Of a DNA stretch of 64,000 bases, positions 26,608 to 34,587 are shown piece after piece. The position numbers were made by a program, and so were the translations under genes. Within the stretch, counting starts at the first letter, position 1, and every line of letters begins with the position of its first letter. Origin of the DNA: Myxococcota bacterium (lineage in GTDB: Bacteria > Myxococcota_A > UBA9160 > SMWR01); NCBI GenBank assembly GCA_022447545.1, contig JAKVBI010000014.1:165971-229970 (forward strand). Reading direction: 5' to 3'. Below the pieces are notes generated by a model. The model made no database searches. It was not told the origin of the DNA and worked only from the letters and a program-made list of their open reading frames with translations.

Positions 26608-27810
26608 CTAGCCCCCAGCTTCTGGGCGGGGTTCACGGGGCAGCCTCAACCCCCGCTCTGCAATGATGTTCTTTTGGATCTGCGCTGTGCCTCCAGCAAT
26701 GATGAAACCGATCCAAGTCATGTATTCCGACTGCCACGTACCTTCCGCGCGTTCGTACTTGGATCCGTGGTAGAGGATTCCGAGATCTCCCATGGCATCG
26801 AGGGCCAGGGCTGCCATCTGGTGCATGAGTTCGCAGGCCTGGAGTTTGACTACGAGTCCCGCCACGCCCGGGGATTCTCCACGCAGGTCGCAGGTCAACA
26901 ATCGCATGGCATGGCACTTCAAGCTGAGAACACGGGCTTGGAGGTCGAGGAGTCTTTCGCGCAGGGCCGACTGGTCGATCGCGCGTACACCGTTGCGAGT
27001 CTCGTTTTCCATCAGCGTAATCAGGGACCGAAGGGTCGCTTCCAATTCCGTGGGGTTTCCGGCAACCTGCCGCTCGTGTTTCAGAGTCGTATGCGCAATT
27101 TGCCAGCCCTCGCCGCGCTGTCCCACGATGTTGGTTTGAGGCACCCGGACGTCACTCAGATAAACCTGATTGAATTCACTAGCGCCCGTCATTGTGCGAA
27201 GAGGGTGTACCTCGACCCCCGCTGAATCCATTGGGATCAGTACGTAGCTGATTCCGACGTGTCTTTTTGTATTTGCTTCGGTCCGTACCAACGCGAACAT
27301 CATGTCCGCGAGATGAGCGGAGCTTGTCCAGACTTTCTGGCCGTTGACGATGAGATCGCTTCCATCTGAGGTCCCCGAGGTCTGGAGACTGGCCAGGTCG
27401 CTTCCAGAGCCAGGCTCCGAATAACCCTGGCACCAAGACAATTCACCTCGAAGGGTCGGGCCTACGAAACGCAGTTTTTGCTCTTCGCTCCCGTGCTCGA
27501 GCAGGGTGGGAACAAGCATGTCTACACCGGGACCTGATACGCCCGACGAAACGCCGGAACGGGCAAATTCCTCGCCGAGGATGATCGCTTCGATCAGGTT
27601 GGGTGTGGCTCCGTGCCCCCCGTATTTTCGGGGAATCGAGCGCGCCGCATAGCCTCGTTCCAGGAGCAGCTTTTGCCAGTCGAGCATTTCACGAGTGGCC
27701 CGCCCGCCCATGACCCCCTGGCTTTTGGGAGCGAGGTCGCGGTGCCGAAGGATGAAATCGCGCAATTCCCCTCGAAAACGCTCGGAATCGGCATCATAAG
27801 TGAGGTCCAT
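26608..27810 (-). CDS. Acyl-CoA dehydrogenase, larger partner of pair 2
   Basis: A 400-residue acyl-CoA dehydrogenase with WCQGYSEPGSGSDLAS, NGQKVWTS and a C-terminal IIAGGTAQIQKNIIAERGL. It opens the minus-strand two-gene operon and is divergent from the amidohydrolase at 27951. The layout (about 400 then about 370 residues, six-base gap) repeats that of pair 1, supporting an alpha2-beta2 enzyme for a bulky acyl-CoA. Start ATG is at 27810 with a weak ribosome-binding site. Confidence 0.93.
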   Translation of the reverse strand: MDLTYDADSERFRGELRDFILRHRDLAPKSQGVMGGRATREMLDWQKLLLERGYAARSIPRKYGGHGATPNLIEAIILGEEFARSGVSSGVSGPGVDMLVPTLLEHGSEEQKLRFVGPTLRGELSWCQGYSEPGSGSDLASLQTSGTSDGSDLIVNGQKVWTSSAHLADMMFALVRTEANTKRHVGISYVLIPMDSAGVEVHPLRTMTGASEFNQVYLSDVRVPQTNIVGQRGEGWQIAHTTLKHERQVAGNPTELEATLRSLITLMENETRNGVRAIDQSALRERLLDLQARVLSLKCHAMRLLTCDLRGESPGVAGLVVKLQACELMHQMAALALDAMGDLGILYHGSKYERAEGTWQSEYMTWIGFIIAGGTAQIQKNIIAERGLRLPREPRPEAGG

Positions 27811-27950
27811 GATGATTCAGCGTACCCTGGAAAACGTATTGGGTTCAATTCAGTTGCGATGGGCTGTATCTGGTTTTGCGTGGAATTGAATCAGTGAGTC
27901 GTACGCTCTAGCCTGTTCAGGAAAGCCCGCTGAGGCAATGGGAGGCCCGA
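27811..27950. promoter_or_regulatory. Divergent promoter region with inverted GAATTGAA motifs
   Basis: In this 140-base gap TTCAATTC at 27844-27851 and GAATTGAA at 27883-27890 face each other across 31 bases. The same core occurs in two other divergent gaps of the island. GGGAGG just before 27951 is the ribosome-binding site of the amidohydrolase. Confidence 0.4.
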
Positions 27951-29114
27951 ATGGTGCGTATCGAATACGGGCTCTTCGACGTAGACAATCACTACTACGA
28001 GACCGAGGAGGCATTTACCCGACACCTCGAGCCTGAGTACCAGGGGCTGTACAGCGCGGCCTTCCTTCTCTTTGGGGAGGAGAAGCAGTTCGGAGAACTC
28101 GGGGACCGAAAACCGGGTCAAGAAGACTGGGTGCTCCGGCCGGGATCGCTCAAGGAATATCTGCGAACACTGAAGTCGGGTGAAGAGGCTGGAGGGTATG
28201 GCCTCATGCCAGCGCTGCCCGGATTCAGGGACCGGGACGAACGAATCAAGCTGATGGATCAGCAGGGCATCGAGGCCTGCACCATGTTTTCCACAGCAGT
28301 CTCCACCGAGCACCGAATCGATGATTCCGAGGTTCTCTACGCGCATTTGCGGGCGTTGAATCGCTGGGTCGAGGATGAATGGGGGTATGCGTACCGGGAT
28401 CGTATCTATTGCCCTGCATCCATGTCGCTTCGTGATCTCGACATGGCGATTGAAGAACTCGATCGAGTGATTCGCGAGGGGGCGCGGACCATCAATCTGC
28501 GCCCCGGCCATTCCTATGGACGCTCGGCGGGGGATCCCTATTTCGACCCCTTCTGGGCGCGCCTCGATGAGGCGGGCATTTCGGTTTTGTTCCATCAGGG
28601 AGAAGGGGGCCACAACAGCGCCCTCGCACCCCTTTGGGGGTACGATCCCGATGTTCATGTATTCAAGTTTTCGGCGTGGCAATGGCTCAACAGCTACGGA
28701 GACGTCGCGGTCATGGCGGCGATCTCTCAGCTCATCTACGACAACGTTTTTGGCCGGTTCCCGAACATCAAGGTCGCGAGTGTCGAAAATGGGGCAGGTT
28801 GGCTGCCCTATTTCATGGGTCGGATCGACAAAATGCGCGGCATGGGGAGAAATGGCCCTTGGATTGGGGGGCCACTCCGGGAGCGTCCGACGGAAATCGC
28901 GCGGCGGCATGTGGTCGTCACGCCGTATCCCGAGGACGATGTAGCGGGCATCGTGGACGAGGTCGGCTACGAGATGATCGCTCTCGGATCGGACTATCCG
29001 CACGCGGAGGGGCTGGCGGAACCTCGCGAATTTCAGGCGCTGATCGATCAACTGCCTGACGAACAGCAGCGCTGGATTCTAAGAGAGAACGGAATGTCAT
29101 TGGTGGGAAGATGA
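27951..29114 (+). CDS. Amidohydrolase family 2 protein (third copy)
   Basis: A 387-residue member of the amidohydrolase-2 family, more distant from the tandem pair at 2512 and 3753. The metal site is DVDNHYYE at the N-terminus, LFHQGEGGH in the middle and LGSDYPHAEG near the end, so catalysis looks possible. GGGAGG stands seven bases before the ATG. It is divergent from acyl-CoA dehydrogenase pair 2 and convergent with the LysR gene. Hydrolysis or decarboxylation of a CoA-derived or ring-opened acid is the best guess. Confidence 0.87.
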   Translation: MVRIEYGLFDVDNHYYETEEAFTRHLEPEYQGLYSAAFLLFGEEKQFGELGDRKPGQEDWVLRPGSLKEYLRTLKSGEEAGGYGLMPALPGFRDRDERIKLMDQQGIEACTMFSTAVSTEHRIDDSEVLYAHLRALNRWVEDEWGYAYRDRIYCPASMSLRDLDMAIEELDRVIREGARTINLRPGHSYGRSAGDPYFDPFWARLDEAGISVLFHQGEGGHNSALAPLWGYDPDVHVFKFSAWQWLNSYGDVAVMAAISQLIYDNVFGRFPNIKVASVENGAGWLPYFMGRIDKMRGMGRNGPWIGGPLRERPTEIARRHVVVTPYPEDDVAGIVDEVGYEMIALGSDYPHAEGLAEPREFQALIDQLPDEQQRWILRENGMSLVGR

Positions 29115-29117
29115 GTC

Positions 29118-29141
29118 GAGCTCGCAGTCTGCGCGAGTTTT
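29118..29141 (+). terminator. Possible intrinsic terminator after the amidohydrolase
   Basis: CTCGC at 29121-29125 pairs with GCGAG at 29133-29137 around a seven-base loop, with further A-T and G-T pairs outside, and TTTT follows at 29138. It lies just after the amidohydrolase stop. The T-tract is short, so this is tentative. Confidence 0.4.
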
Positions 29142-29171
29142 GCGGGCAGATAACTCGGGGGCACCGTCTGC

Positions 29172-30128
29172 TTATGGCGCCCCGGTATTGAGTCGACCTT
29201 CTTCTTTCGGGGCGATCTTCAGGTCGGGGGCCTGGATCGAGGTGTCTCGAACGAGCGCGCGCGTCATGCGCAGAAAGGCCGTGGCAGCCAGACACGGCGG
29301 TTGCCGATTCGAATAGGCGACTCCAAGTTGTCGTTGGTCTGCGCGCGAGAAGATTCGCAAAGCATGGAGTCGCTCGTTTGCAACCTCGGTCTCGACCGCT
29401 GCTCGGGGCACGATGGAGACACCGAAATTTCGTTGAACCAGGTGTTTGATGATTTCGATGCTTCCCACCTCCATGGCGATCTGCGGTTCGGTCCCCGCGG
29501 CGGCGATGCGTTGGTCGATGAAGGTTCGCGTGCTCGAACCGCGGTCCAGCAGCAACAGGGGGAAGGGCAGGAGTTGGTCGAGAGTGACTCGGCTCCGTGC
29601 GGCCAGTTCATGGTTCGGAGCACAGATGGCGACGTCTTCGCGCACCAGTAGGGGCTCCACGGTCAGGTCGGGCTGTGCGACGGGAAGGGTCACGAAGCCG
29701 ATATCGACCTCCGAGGCCGTCAGTTGCTCGAGTGTCTTGGGAGACGGTCGATTGGAGATCCACACGTCGACATCGGGGTAACGCTCGCGATAGGCCTGAA
29801 GAACCGGGGGGAGCACGTAGCAGGCTGTGGTGTCACTGGCACCGATGCGCAGTTCGCCTTCGCGGAGTTCCGCCAGGGCTTCGATTCGCAGTCGTCCCCG
29901 CTCGAGGGCGGCAAAGGACTCCTCCACATGCTCCAGGAGGATCCGGCCCGCCAGGGTCAGCTGAATCCGCCGCCCTAGGCGAAGGAAGAGCCGCTCACCC
30001 AGGGAAGTCTCGAGAGCCCGGACCGATTGGCTGATCGCGGGTTGCGTCTTGTGCAACTGCTCGGCGGCTCGGGAAAAGCTGAGGCTGCGGGCGACGGCTC
30101 GGAAGGCCGTGAGGCGCTCTGATTCCAT
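29172..30128 (-). CDS. LysR-type transcriptional regulator
   Basis: A 318-residue LTTR. The N-terminal winged helix-turn-helix reads LSFSRAAEQLHKTQPAISQSVRALE, followed by LGERLFLRLGRR, and the rest is a periplasmic-binding-protein-like effector domain. It is divergent from the purA-like gene at 30204, and the 75-base gap contains an inverted repeat five bases from its own start, so it probably regulates itself and that gene. LTTR co-inducers are usually small metabolites; here a purine or amino-acid-linked compound is conceivable but not shown. Confidence 0.93.
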   Translation of the reverse strand: MESERLTAFRAVARSLSFSRAAEQLHKTQPAISQSVRALETSLGERLFLRLGRRIQLTLAGRILLEHVEESFAALERGRLRIEALAELREGELRIGASDTTACYVLPPVLQAYRERYPDVDVWISNRPSPKTLEQLTASEVDIGFVTLPVAQPDLTVEPLLVREDVAICAPNHELAARSRVTLDQLLPFPLLLLDRGSSTRTFIDQRIAAAGTEPQIAMEVGSIEIIKHLVQRNFGVSIVPRAAVETEVANERLHALRIFSRADQRQLGVAYSNRQPPCLAATAFLRMTRALVRDTSIQAPDLKIAPKEEGRLNTGAP

Positions 30129-30132
30129 TCCA

Positions 30133-30149
30133 TTAATTTAACTAATTAA
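30133..30149. promoter_or_regulatory. Inverted repeat in the LysR/purA divergent gap
   Basis: TTAATT-N5-AATTAA is a perfect inverted repeat in an AT-rich stretch unlike the surrounding GC-rich sequence. It contains a T-N11-A arrangement of the kind bound by LysR-type regulators and lies between the divergent lysR and purA-like genes. Confidence 0.55.
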
Positions 30150-30203
30150 AAATATAAAAAACATCCATTTGTCGTATAGATAGGGTCGGTCTATGTTGGT
30201 TCC

Positions 30204-31484
30204 ATGCCGATCGAAGCCATCGTTGGAGCGAATTGGGGAGACGAGGGAAAGGGGAAGGTCACCGACTACATGGCCGCCCAGGCCGACGTCGTGATCCGTT
30301 ATCAGGGCGGGCGCAATGCCGGCCACACGGTCATCAATGATTTTGGGAAATTCGCGTTGCACCTGTTGCCATCGGGGGTGTTCTATCGCCATATCGAGAA
30401 CGTTCTCGGACCGGGGGCGGCCATCGACCTGGCGGCTCTATTCGAAGAACTCGATCTGCTCGAGAATGCGGGTGTGCCCACTCCCCGAGTCAGTATCTCG
30501 GACCGGGCACAGGTCGTGCTTCCCCACCATTCGCTGCTGGACGTCCTGGAGGAAGAGCGTCTGGGCGGCCAGAGCTTCGGCTCTACGCGTGCCGGAATCG
30601 CACCCTTCTACGCCGACAAGTATCTGAAGATCGGGGTCCAAATCGCGGATCTGTTCGACACCGATCGGCTCCGCGGACGCGTCGAGTCGGCCCTGGTGGC
30701 CAAGAACGTTTTGCTCGAGCACCTCTACGACCACCCAAAGCTCGTGGTCGACGAAGTGTTGGATGGCCTACTCCAGCACCGTGAACGGCTGGAGCCCATG
30801 GTGCAGGACGTGTCCGCACGGGTACACGATTGGCTTCAGGCGGGTCAGAGAGTGCTGCTCGAGGGGCAACTCGGTGCATTGCGGGATCCCGACCACGGCA
30901 TCTATCCCTTCTCGACGTCTTCCTCTCCGCTGGCTGGCTTTGCATGCGTGGGGGCCGGAGTGCCGCCGACGGCTTTCGAGCGCATCGTGGCCGTGGCGAA
31001 GTGCTACTCGACTTGTGTGGGAGCTGGGCCCTTTGTCACGGAATTGTCCGGGAGCGAAGCCGAGGAGTTGCGCGAGCGAGGTGGCGATGCCGGAGAATAC
31101 GGGGCCACCACCGGTCGCCCGCGCCGGGTTGGATACTTTGATGCCGTGGCAACGCGTTACGGCTGCCGCATCCAGGGCGCGACCGAAGTCGTGCTGACGG
31201 GACTGGACGTTCTCGGGTACCTCGACGAAATCCCCCTCTGCACCGCCTATTCGATCGAAGGGGCGCAGGTTCGGGAATTCCCCACCACTGCTCGTCTGGA
31301 CGGTGCGACGGGGGTCTTTGAGTCGCTGGAGGGCTGGAAGACCGACGTCTCTCCGATCCGAGAGTTCGGGGAACTCCCCCGTCAGGCGCAGCGGTACGTA
31401 GAGGTCATCGAGCGTCTGATCGAGACGCCGGTGGGTTGGGTGTCCGTGGGGCCGGAGCGGGACGCGATGATTCGCCGCACCTAG
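30204..31484 (+). CDS. Adenylosuccinate synthase family protein (purA paralogue)
   Basis: A 426-residue protein of PurA length. The GTP-binding loop NWGDEGKGKVTD keeps the catalytic aspartate and NAGHTV keeps the catalytic histidine, so ligation of aspartate to IMP (or an analogue) is chemically possible. Other usually strict stretches are altered: STRAGIAPFYADK in place of the TTGRGIGPAY-type IMP loop, and EGQLGALRDPDHGIYPF in place of EGAQGTLLDIDHGTYPF. The retained D argues against the PurZ variant that makes 2-aminoadenine precursors. Divergence from a LysR gene is unusual for housekeeping purA. It is either a regulated PurA or a paralogue with a shifted substrate. Confidence 0.82.
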   Translation: MPIEAIVGANWGDEGKGKVTDYMAAQADVVIRYQGGRNAGHTVINDFGKFALHLLPSGVFYRHIENVLGPGAAIDLAALFEELDLLENAGVPTPRVSISDRAQVVLPHHSLLDVLEEERLGGQSFGSTRAGIAPFYADKYLKIGVQIADLFDTDRLRGRVESALVAKNVLLEHLYDHPKLVVDEVLDGLLQHRERLEPMVQDVSARVHDWLQAGQRVLLEGQLGALRDPDHGIYPFSTSSSPLAGFACVGAGVPPTAFERIVAVAKCYSTCVGAGPFVTELSGSEAEELRERGGDAGEYGATTGRPRRVGYFDAVATRYGCRIQGATEVVLTGLDVLGYLDEIPLCTAYSIEGAQVREFPTTARLDGATGVFESLEGWKTDVSPIREFGELPRQAQRYVEVIERLIETPVGWVSVGPERDAMIRRT

Positions 31485-31766
31485 CGGCGTCTTCCAGCGA
31501 GTGGGGCGTCGGTCTGTCGGCCTCGGGCCATGAGGGATCCATCGGAGTCGTGCATCTCGGCTTCGGAGAGCCGCAGGGGATCGCCGCAAGATCGCGTGGC
31601 TTCGCCTATGCTCATGGGGTCTCTTCGCCGGGGCTCCAACGACGCCCATGGGGCGTGCCTTTGGCACCACCGATCTCTGGTTCAGGTGCTCATATCGCGT
31701 GTTGGTGTGACGGGACGGCAACACCCCCAGCCTTCCGTGCTGAGGGCTTCGCGAGGTCACTCCATC

Positions 31767-33119
31767 GTGTTGGATCCCAAGCCCCGGGCCGAGCTCGGTG
31801 ATTCCACCAAAGCCATCTGGGCACTGGCCTGGCCCGTGACCCTGGCCATGCTCTCGGAGTCGCTGGTCGGCTTGGCCGACATGATCATGGTCGGTCGGCT
31901 GGGATCCGGCGCTGTGGCTGCGGTGGGTGTCGGCGGGCAGATTCTCAGTGCCTCCATGGTCGTCATGGCGGCCGTGAGTACGGGCACCATGGCTTTGGTG
32001 GCTCGACGCGTCGGTTCAGGCGCGACCCGTGAGGCACAATCCATTCAGGGGCAGGCTGTGACTCTATCGGCCATGATCTCGCTCAGTGTCATCCTGCCCG
32101 TGATCTCGTGGGCGAGACCCCTGGTGGGCCTGTTTGGAATCGACACCGAAGTGGCCGGCCTTGCCGTCGACTACACGCGTCTGGCCGTACTCGCGGCTCT
32201 TCCCGGCGCCATCTTGTTCGTCGTTGAGTCCGCTCAGGGTGCGGCCGGAGACACCCGCACGCCTCTGTGGATCAACCTGGGTGTGAACCTTCTCAATGTC
32301 TTCCTGAACTGGGTGTTGATTTTCGGGAACCTGGGAGCTCCTGCCCTTGGAGTGAAAGGTTCGGCTCTGGCAACCGTGCTTGCATTCACAGCCGGGACGC
32401 TGGTTGCGCTGGGGCTGGCTTTTTCTCGCAGGTTGCGGGTGAGCCTCGAGCCAGTGGATCTTCGGCTGCGTTGGGACTCCGTGCGCCGGGTGCTCGATAT
32501 CGGCTATCCAGCCGCCCTCGAACAGAGCCTGATGCAATTGGGATTCATTCTCTATCTGGTGTTTGCGGCGCGGTATGGCACCGATGCGGTGGCAGCTTAT
32601 TTCATCGGTGTTCGAATCCTTGGGCTGTCGTTTTTGCCAGGCTTTGGCTTTGCTGCCGCCGCGTCTGCGCTCGTTGGGCAGAATCTGGGAGCGCGCGAGC
32701 CTGGACGGGCGGCGCGTGTTGGATGGTTATCCACTGGCATGGCTGTGGCGAGCATGAGTGTGCTGGGTTTTTTGATCGTTGTCTTCGCGCAGCCCATTGC
32801 CGAGGTGTTCGTGGACGATCCCGCGGTGGTGTCCAATACCGTCTGGTTCATCTACATGCTGGGGGTGTCTCAGCCCTGTATGGCCATTGATTTCTCCCTT
32901 GGTGGCGCCTTGAGAGGGGCCGGTGACACTCGCTTTCCTCTCCTGGTCGTGGTCGTGAGTTTCTACGGCGTGAGGCTGGCTCTGTCCGTTCTCGTCACCT
33001 TCGTTTGGCAACTCTCACTTCCCTGGTTATGGGCAGCCCTGATTGGAGACTACGTGGTGCGTGCGGCCCTCAAGGCCTGGCGATTCAGGCAAGGACGCTG
33101 GGCACTCATCGAGGTCTAG
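31767..33119 (+). CDS. MATE family efflux transporter
   Basis: A 450-residue inner-membrane protein with about twelve hydrophobic segments in two related halves. SLVGLADMIMVGRLGSGAVAAVG and GAAGDTRTPLW / GALRGAGDTRFPL are the repeated MATE signatures (DinF/NorM-like). It would export drugs or metabolites using a Na+ or H+ gradient. The open frame extends to 31530, but the GTG at 31767 has GAGG ten bases upstream and gives the usual MATE length. The 282 bases between the purA-like stop and this start hold no supported gene. Confidence 0.9.
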   Translation: MLDPKPRAELGDSTKAIWALAWPVTLAMLSESLVGLADMIMVGRLGSGAVAAVGVGGQILSASMVVMAAVSTGTMALVARRVGSGATREAQSIQGQAVTLSAMISLSVILPVISWARPLVGLFGIDTEVAGLAVDYTRLAVLAALPGAILFVVESAQGAAGDTRTPLWINLGVNLLNVFLNWVLIFGNLGAPALGVKGSALATVLAFTAGTLVALGLAFSRRLRVSLEPVDLRLRWDSVRRVLDIGYPAALEQSLMQLGFILYLVFAARYGTDAVAAYFIGVRILGLSFLPGFGFAAAASALVGQNLGAREPGRAARVGWLSTGMAVASMSVLGFLIVVFAQPIAEVFVDDPAVVSNTVWFIYMLGVSQPCMAIDFSLGGALRGAGDTRFPLLVVVVSFYGVRLALSVLVTFVWQLSLPWLWAALIGDYVVRAALKAWRFRQGRWALIEV

Positions 33120-33141
33120 TCTGGGCCCGGTCGCCATCTCT

Positions 33142-33155
33142 GGCCGCCCCCGGCC
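33142..33155 (+). terminator. GC hairpin between MATE and tRNA genes
   Basis: GGCCG-CCCC-CGGCC forms a five-pair stem with a four-base loop just after the MATE stop and before the tRNA. There is no T-tract, so it may only separate the two transcripts weakly. Confidence 0.25.
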
Positions 33156-33198
33156 CTGATCGAAAACCCCCCATCGATCCAGTACGCTACGCCGCTGC

Positions 33199-33275
33199 GC
33201 CCCCGTAGCTCAGATGGATAGAGCGTCGGTTTCCTAAACCGTGCGTCACAGGTTCGAGTCCTGTCGGGGGCGCCA
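33199..33275 (+). tRNA. tRNA-Arg (anticodon CCT)
   Basis: A 77-base cloverleaf: acceptor GCCCCCG pairs with CGGGGGC, the D-arm GCTC/GAGC encloses AGATGGATA, the anticodon loop TTCCTAA reads CCT (decoding AGG), and the T-arm is ACAGG-TTCGAGT-CCTGT. Discriminator G and CCA are encoded. The first pair of the anticodon stem (27-43) is T-T, whereas bacterial tRNA-Arg(CCT) usually has T-A here. Confidence 0.95.
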
Positions 33276-33339
33276 ACGTCTGTACGGGCCCGCGCCCCGT
33301 GCCTCACGGCAATGGCTATGCTGTTGGAGGCGAGTCGAG

Positions 33340-34542
33340 ATGAAGGCGAACACGCTCTCCAGCCGGGACCTCAATGAAAGCACAGGGTGCTGCTGTGGCC
33401 TCAGACGGCCGTTCAGAATGAGGATGGCTGGGCGATGGAAGTCATGGTTGTGGGGGGTGACGGCCGCAGTCCTGGTGGGAGGGCAGGCCTCGGTAGCCAG
33501 TGCGACCCTCTGCCTGCCACCCGTTTTCGAAGGCGGTCAGCGGTTGCACATTCGAACCGAATCTCGAGTTGGCTGGCTTCCGCTCATGTTCCGCCAGCAC
33601 GAGGTGTGCTGGCGGAGTTCCGATCACCCCGGACAGAGACGTGTATTCCTGACTGGGGCCAGTGGGATCTACGGTTTTCCTTTGCCGGCAGACCAAACCC
33701 TCGGAGCAGAGCTCAATCGCGAATTTGCAAGGGATGAACCCGGAGCCCATGTCTTCAACCTCGCCCACGTCTACACCTATCAGGTCAAAGATGCTCTGAT
33801 TCTCCGGCATGCCCTCGACTACGAGCCCGACCTGATCGTCCACGCCATCAATCTGGATGACTTCGCGCACTTCGCTCCACATCCAATGGAGGCCGTCGCA
33901 CAGTTCATGGACGCCAACCTTGCCGCAATCGATGCCATGGCGTCCGAGGATCCACCGGGGCTCGACGAACCCTTGCGGCGATACCGGGACGAACGGGATA
34001 CAGGAGACCGCTGGGAGGATGTGGTCACGGCTTTGCGCCAGTCGGGGGCCTTTGTGCGGCTATCTGCTCGCGAGGGAATGCGCTGGCTGGTCGGACGTTG
34101 GCTGCCCGAGGACGAGACCATGCCGCCCCTGGCTGATTTCAGCGACTATCACTGTGCCGAAGTAGAGAGGAAGTTTCTCCGCGCGTTTCGGGATTGGAAG
34201 GCCTGGAACATCGTCGCCTACTTGGAGCAGATCGATCAGGGTGGAACCCCGGTGTTGATCGTCAACTGGCCTGTTGCCCACGAGCCAAGAGGCGGTGGCC
34301 GCTGCTACAACGTGCGTTTTACGACACAGGCCTTCGCCGCCTACAACGAATGGTTACGCAAAGAGGTGGAGGAACGAGGACTGACGTATCTGGATCTTCA
34401 CGATTTTCTGCCCAACGAGGACTTCGTGGACTCCTATCACCCGAATGCGGTTGGTCATAGGAAACTCGCCGAACGTCTAGAGCGTGAGATCCGTCGAGTT
34501 CTCGACGAACGAGCTGAACCTGCCGATCGCGCGGGGGCTTGA
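33340..34542 (+). CDS. Exported SGNH/GDSL-like hydrolase-fold protein
   Basis: A 400-residue protein starting at ATG 33340, nine bases after GGAGG. A basic N-terminus and the hydrophobic KSWLWGVTAAVLVGGQASVASA look like a signal peptide. LTGASGIYG resembles the serine block of SGNH hydrolases and DSYHPNAVGHRKLAE the Asp-x-x-His block, so a periplasmic esterase or acyl/acetyl-transferase-like role is possible, as in envelope-polymer modifying enzymes. Overall identity to known members seems low, and the classic GDS is replaced by GAS. It lies between the tRNA and the convergent MOSC gene. Confidence 0.65.
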   Translation: MKANTLSSRDLNESTGCCCGLRRPFRMRMAGRWKSWLWGVTAAVLVGGQASVASATLCLPPVFEGGQRLHIRTESRVGWLPLMFRQHEVCWRSSDHPGQRRVFLTGASGIYGFPLPADQTLGAELNREFARDEPGAHVFNLAHVYTYQVKDALILRHALDYEPDLIVHAINLDDFAHFAPHPMEAVAQFMDANLAAIDAMASEDPPGLDEPLRRYRDERDTGDRWEDVVTALRQSGAFVRLSAREGMRWLVGRWLPEDETMPPLADFSDYHCAEVERKFLRAFRDWKAWNIVAYLEQIDQGGTPVLIVNWPVAHEPRGGGRCYNVRFTTQAFAAYNEWLRKEVEERGLTYLDLHDFLPNEDFVDSYHPNAVGHRKLAERLEREIRRVLDERAEPADRAGA

Positions 34543-34587
34543 AAAAGTTTCACTCGAAGGTGCGGCGTCGATCCACCGGGTGATTCT

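Noticed and set aside
30204-31484. PurZ-type enzyme for 2-aminoadenine DNA
   Set aside because: The GDEGKGK loop keeps the aspartate that PurZ proteins replace, and no phage genes are nearby.
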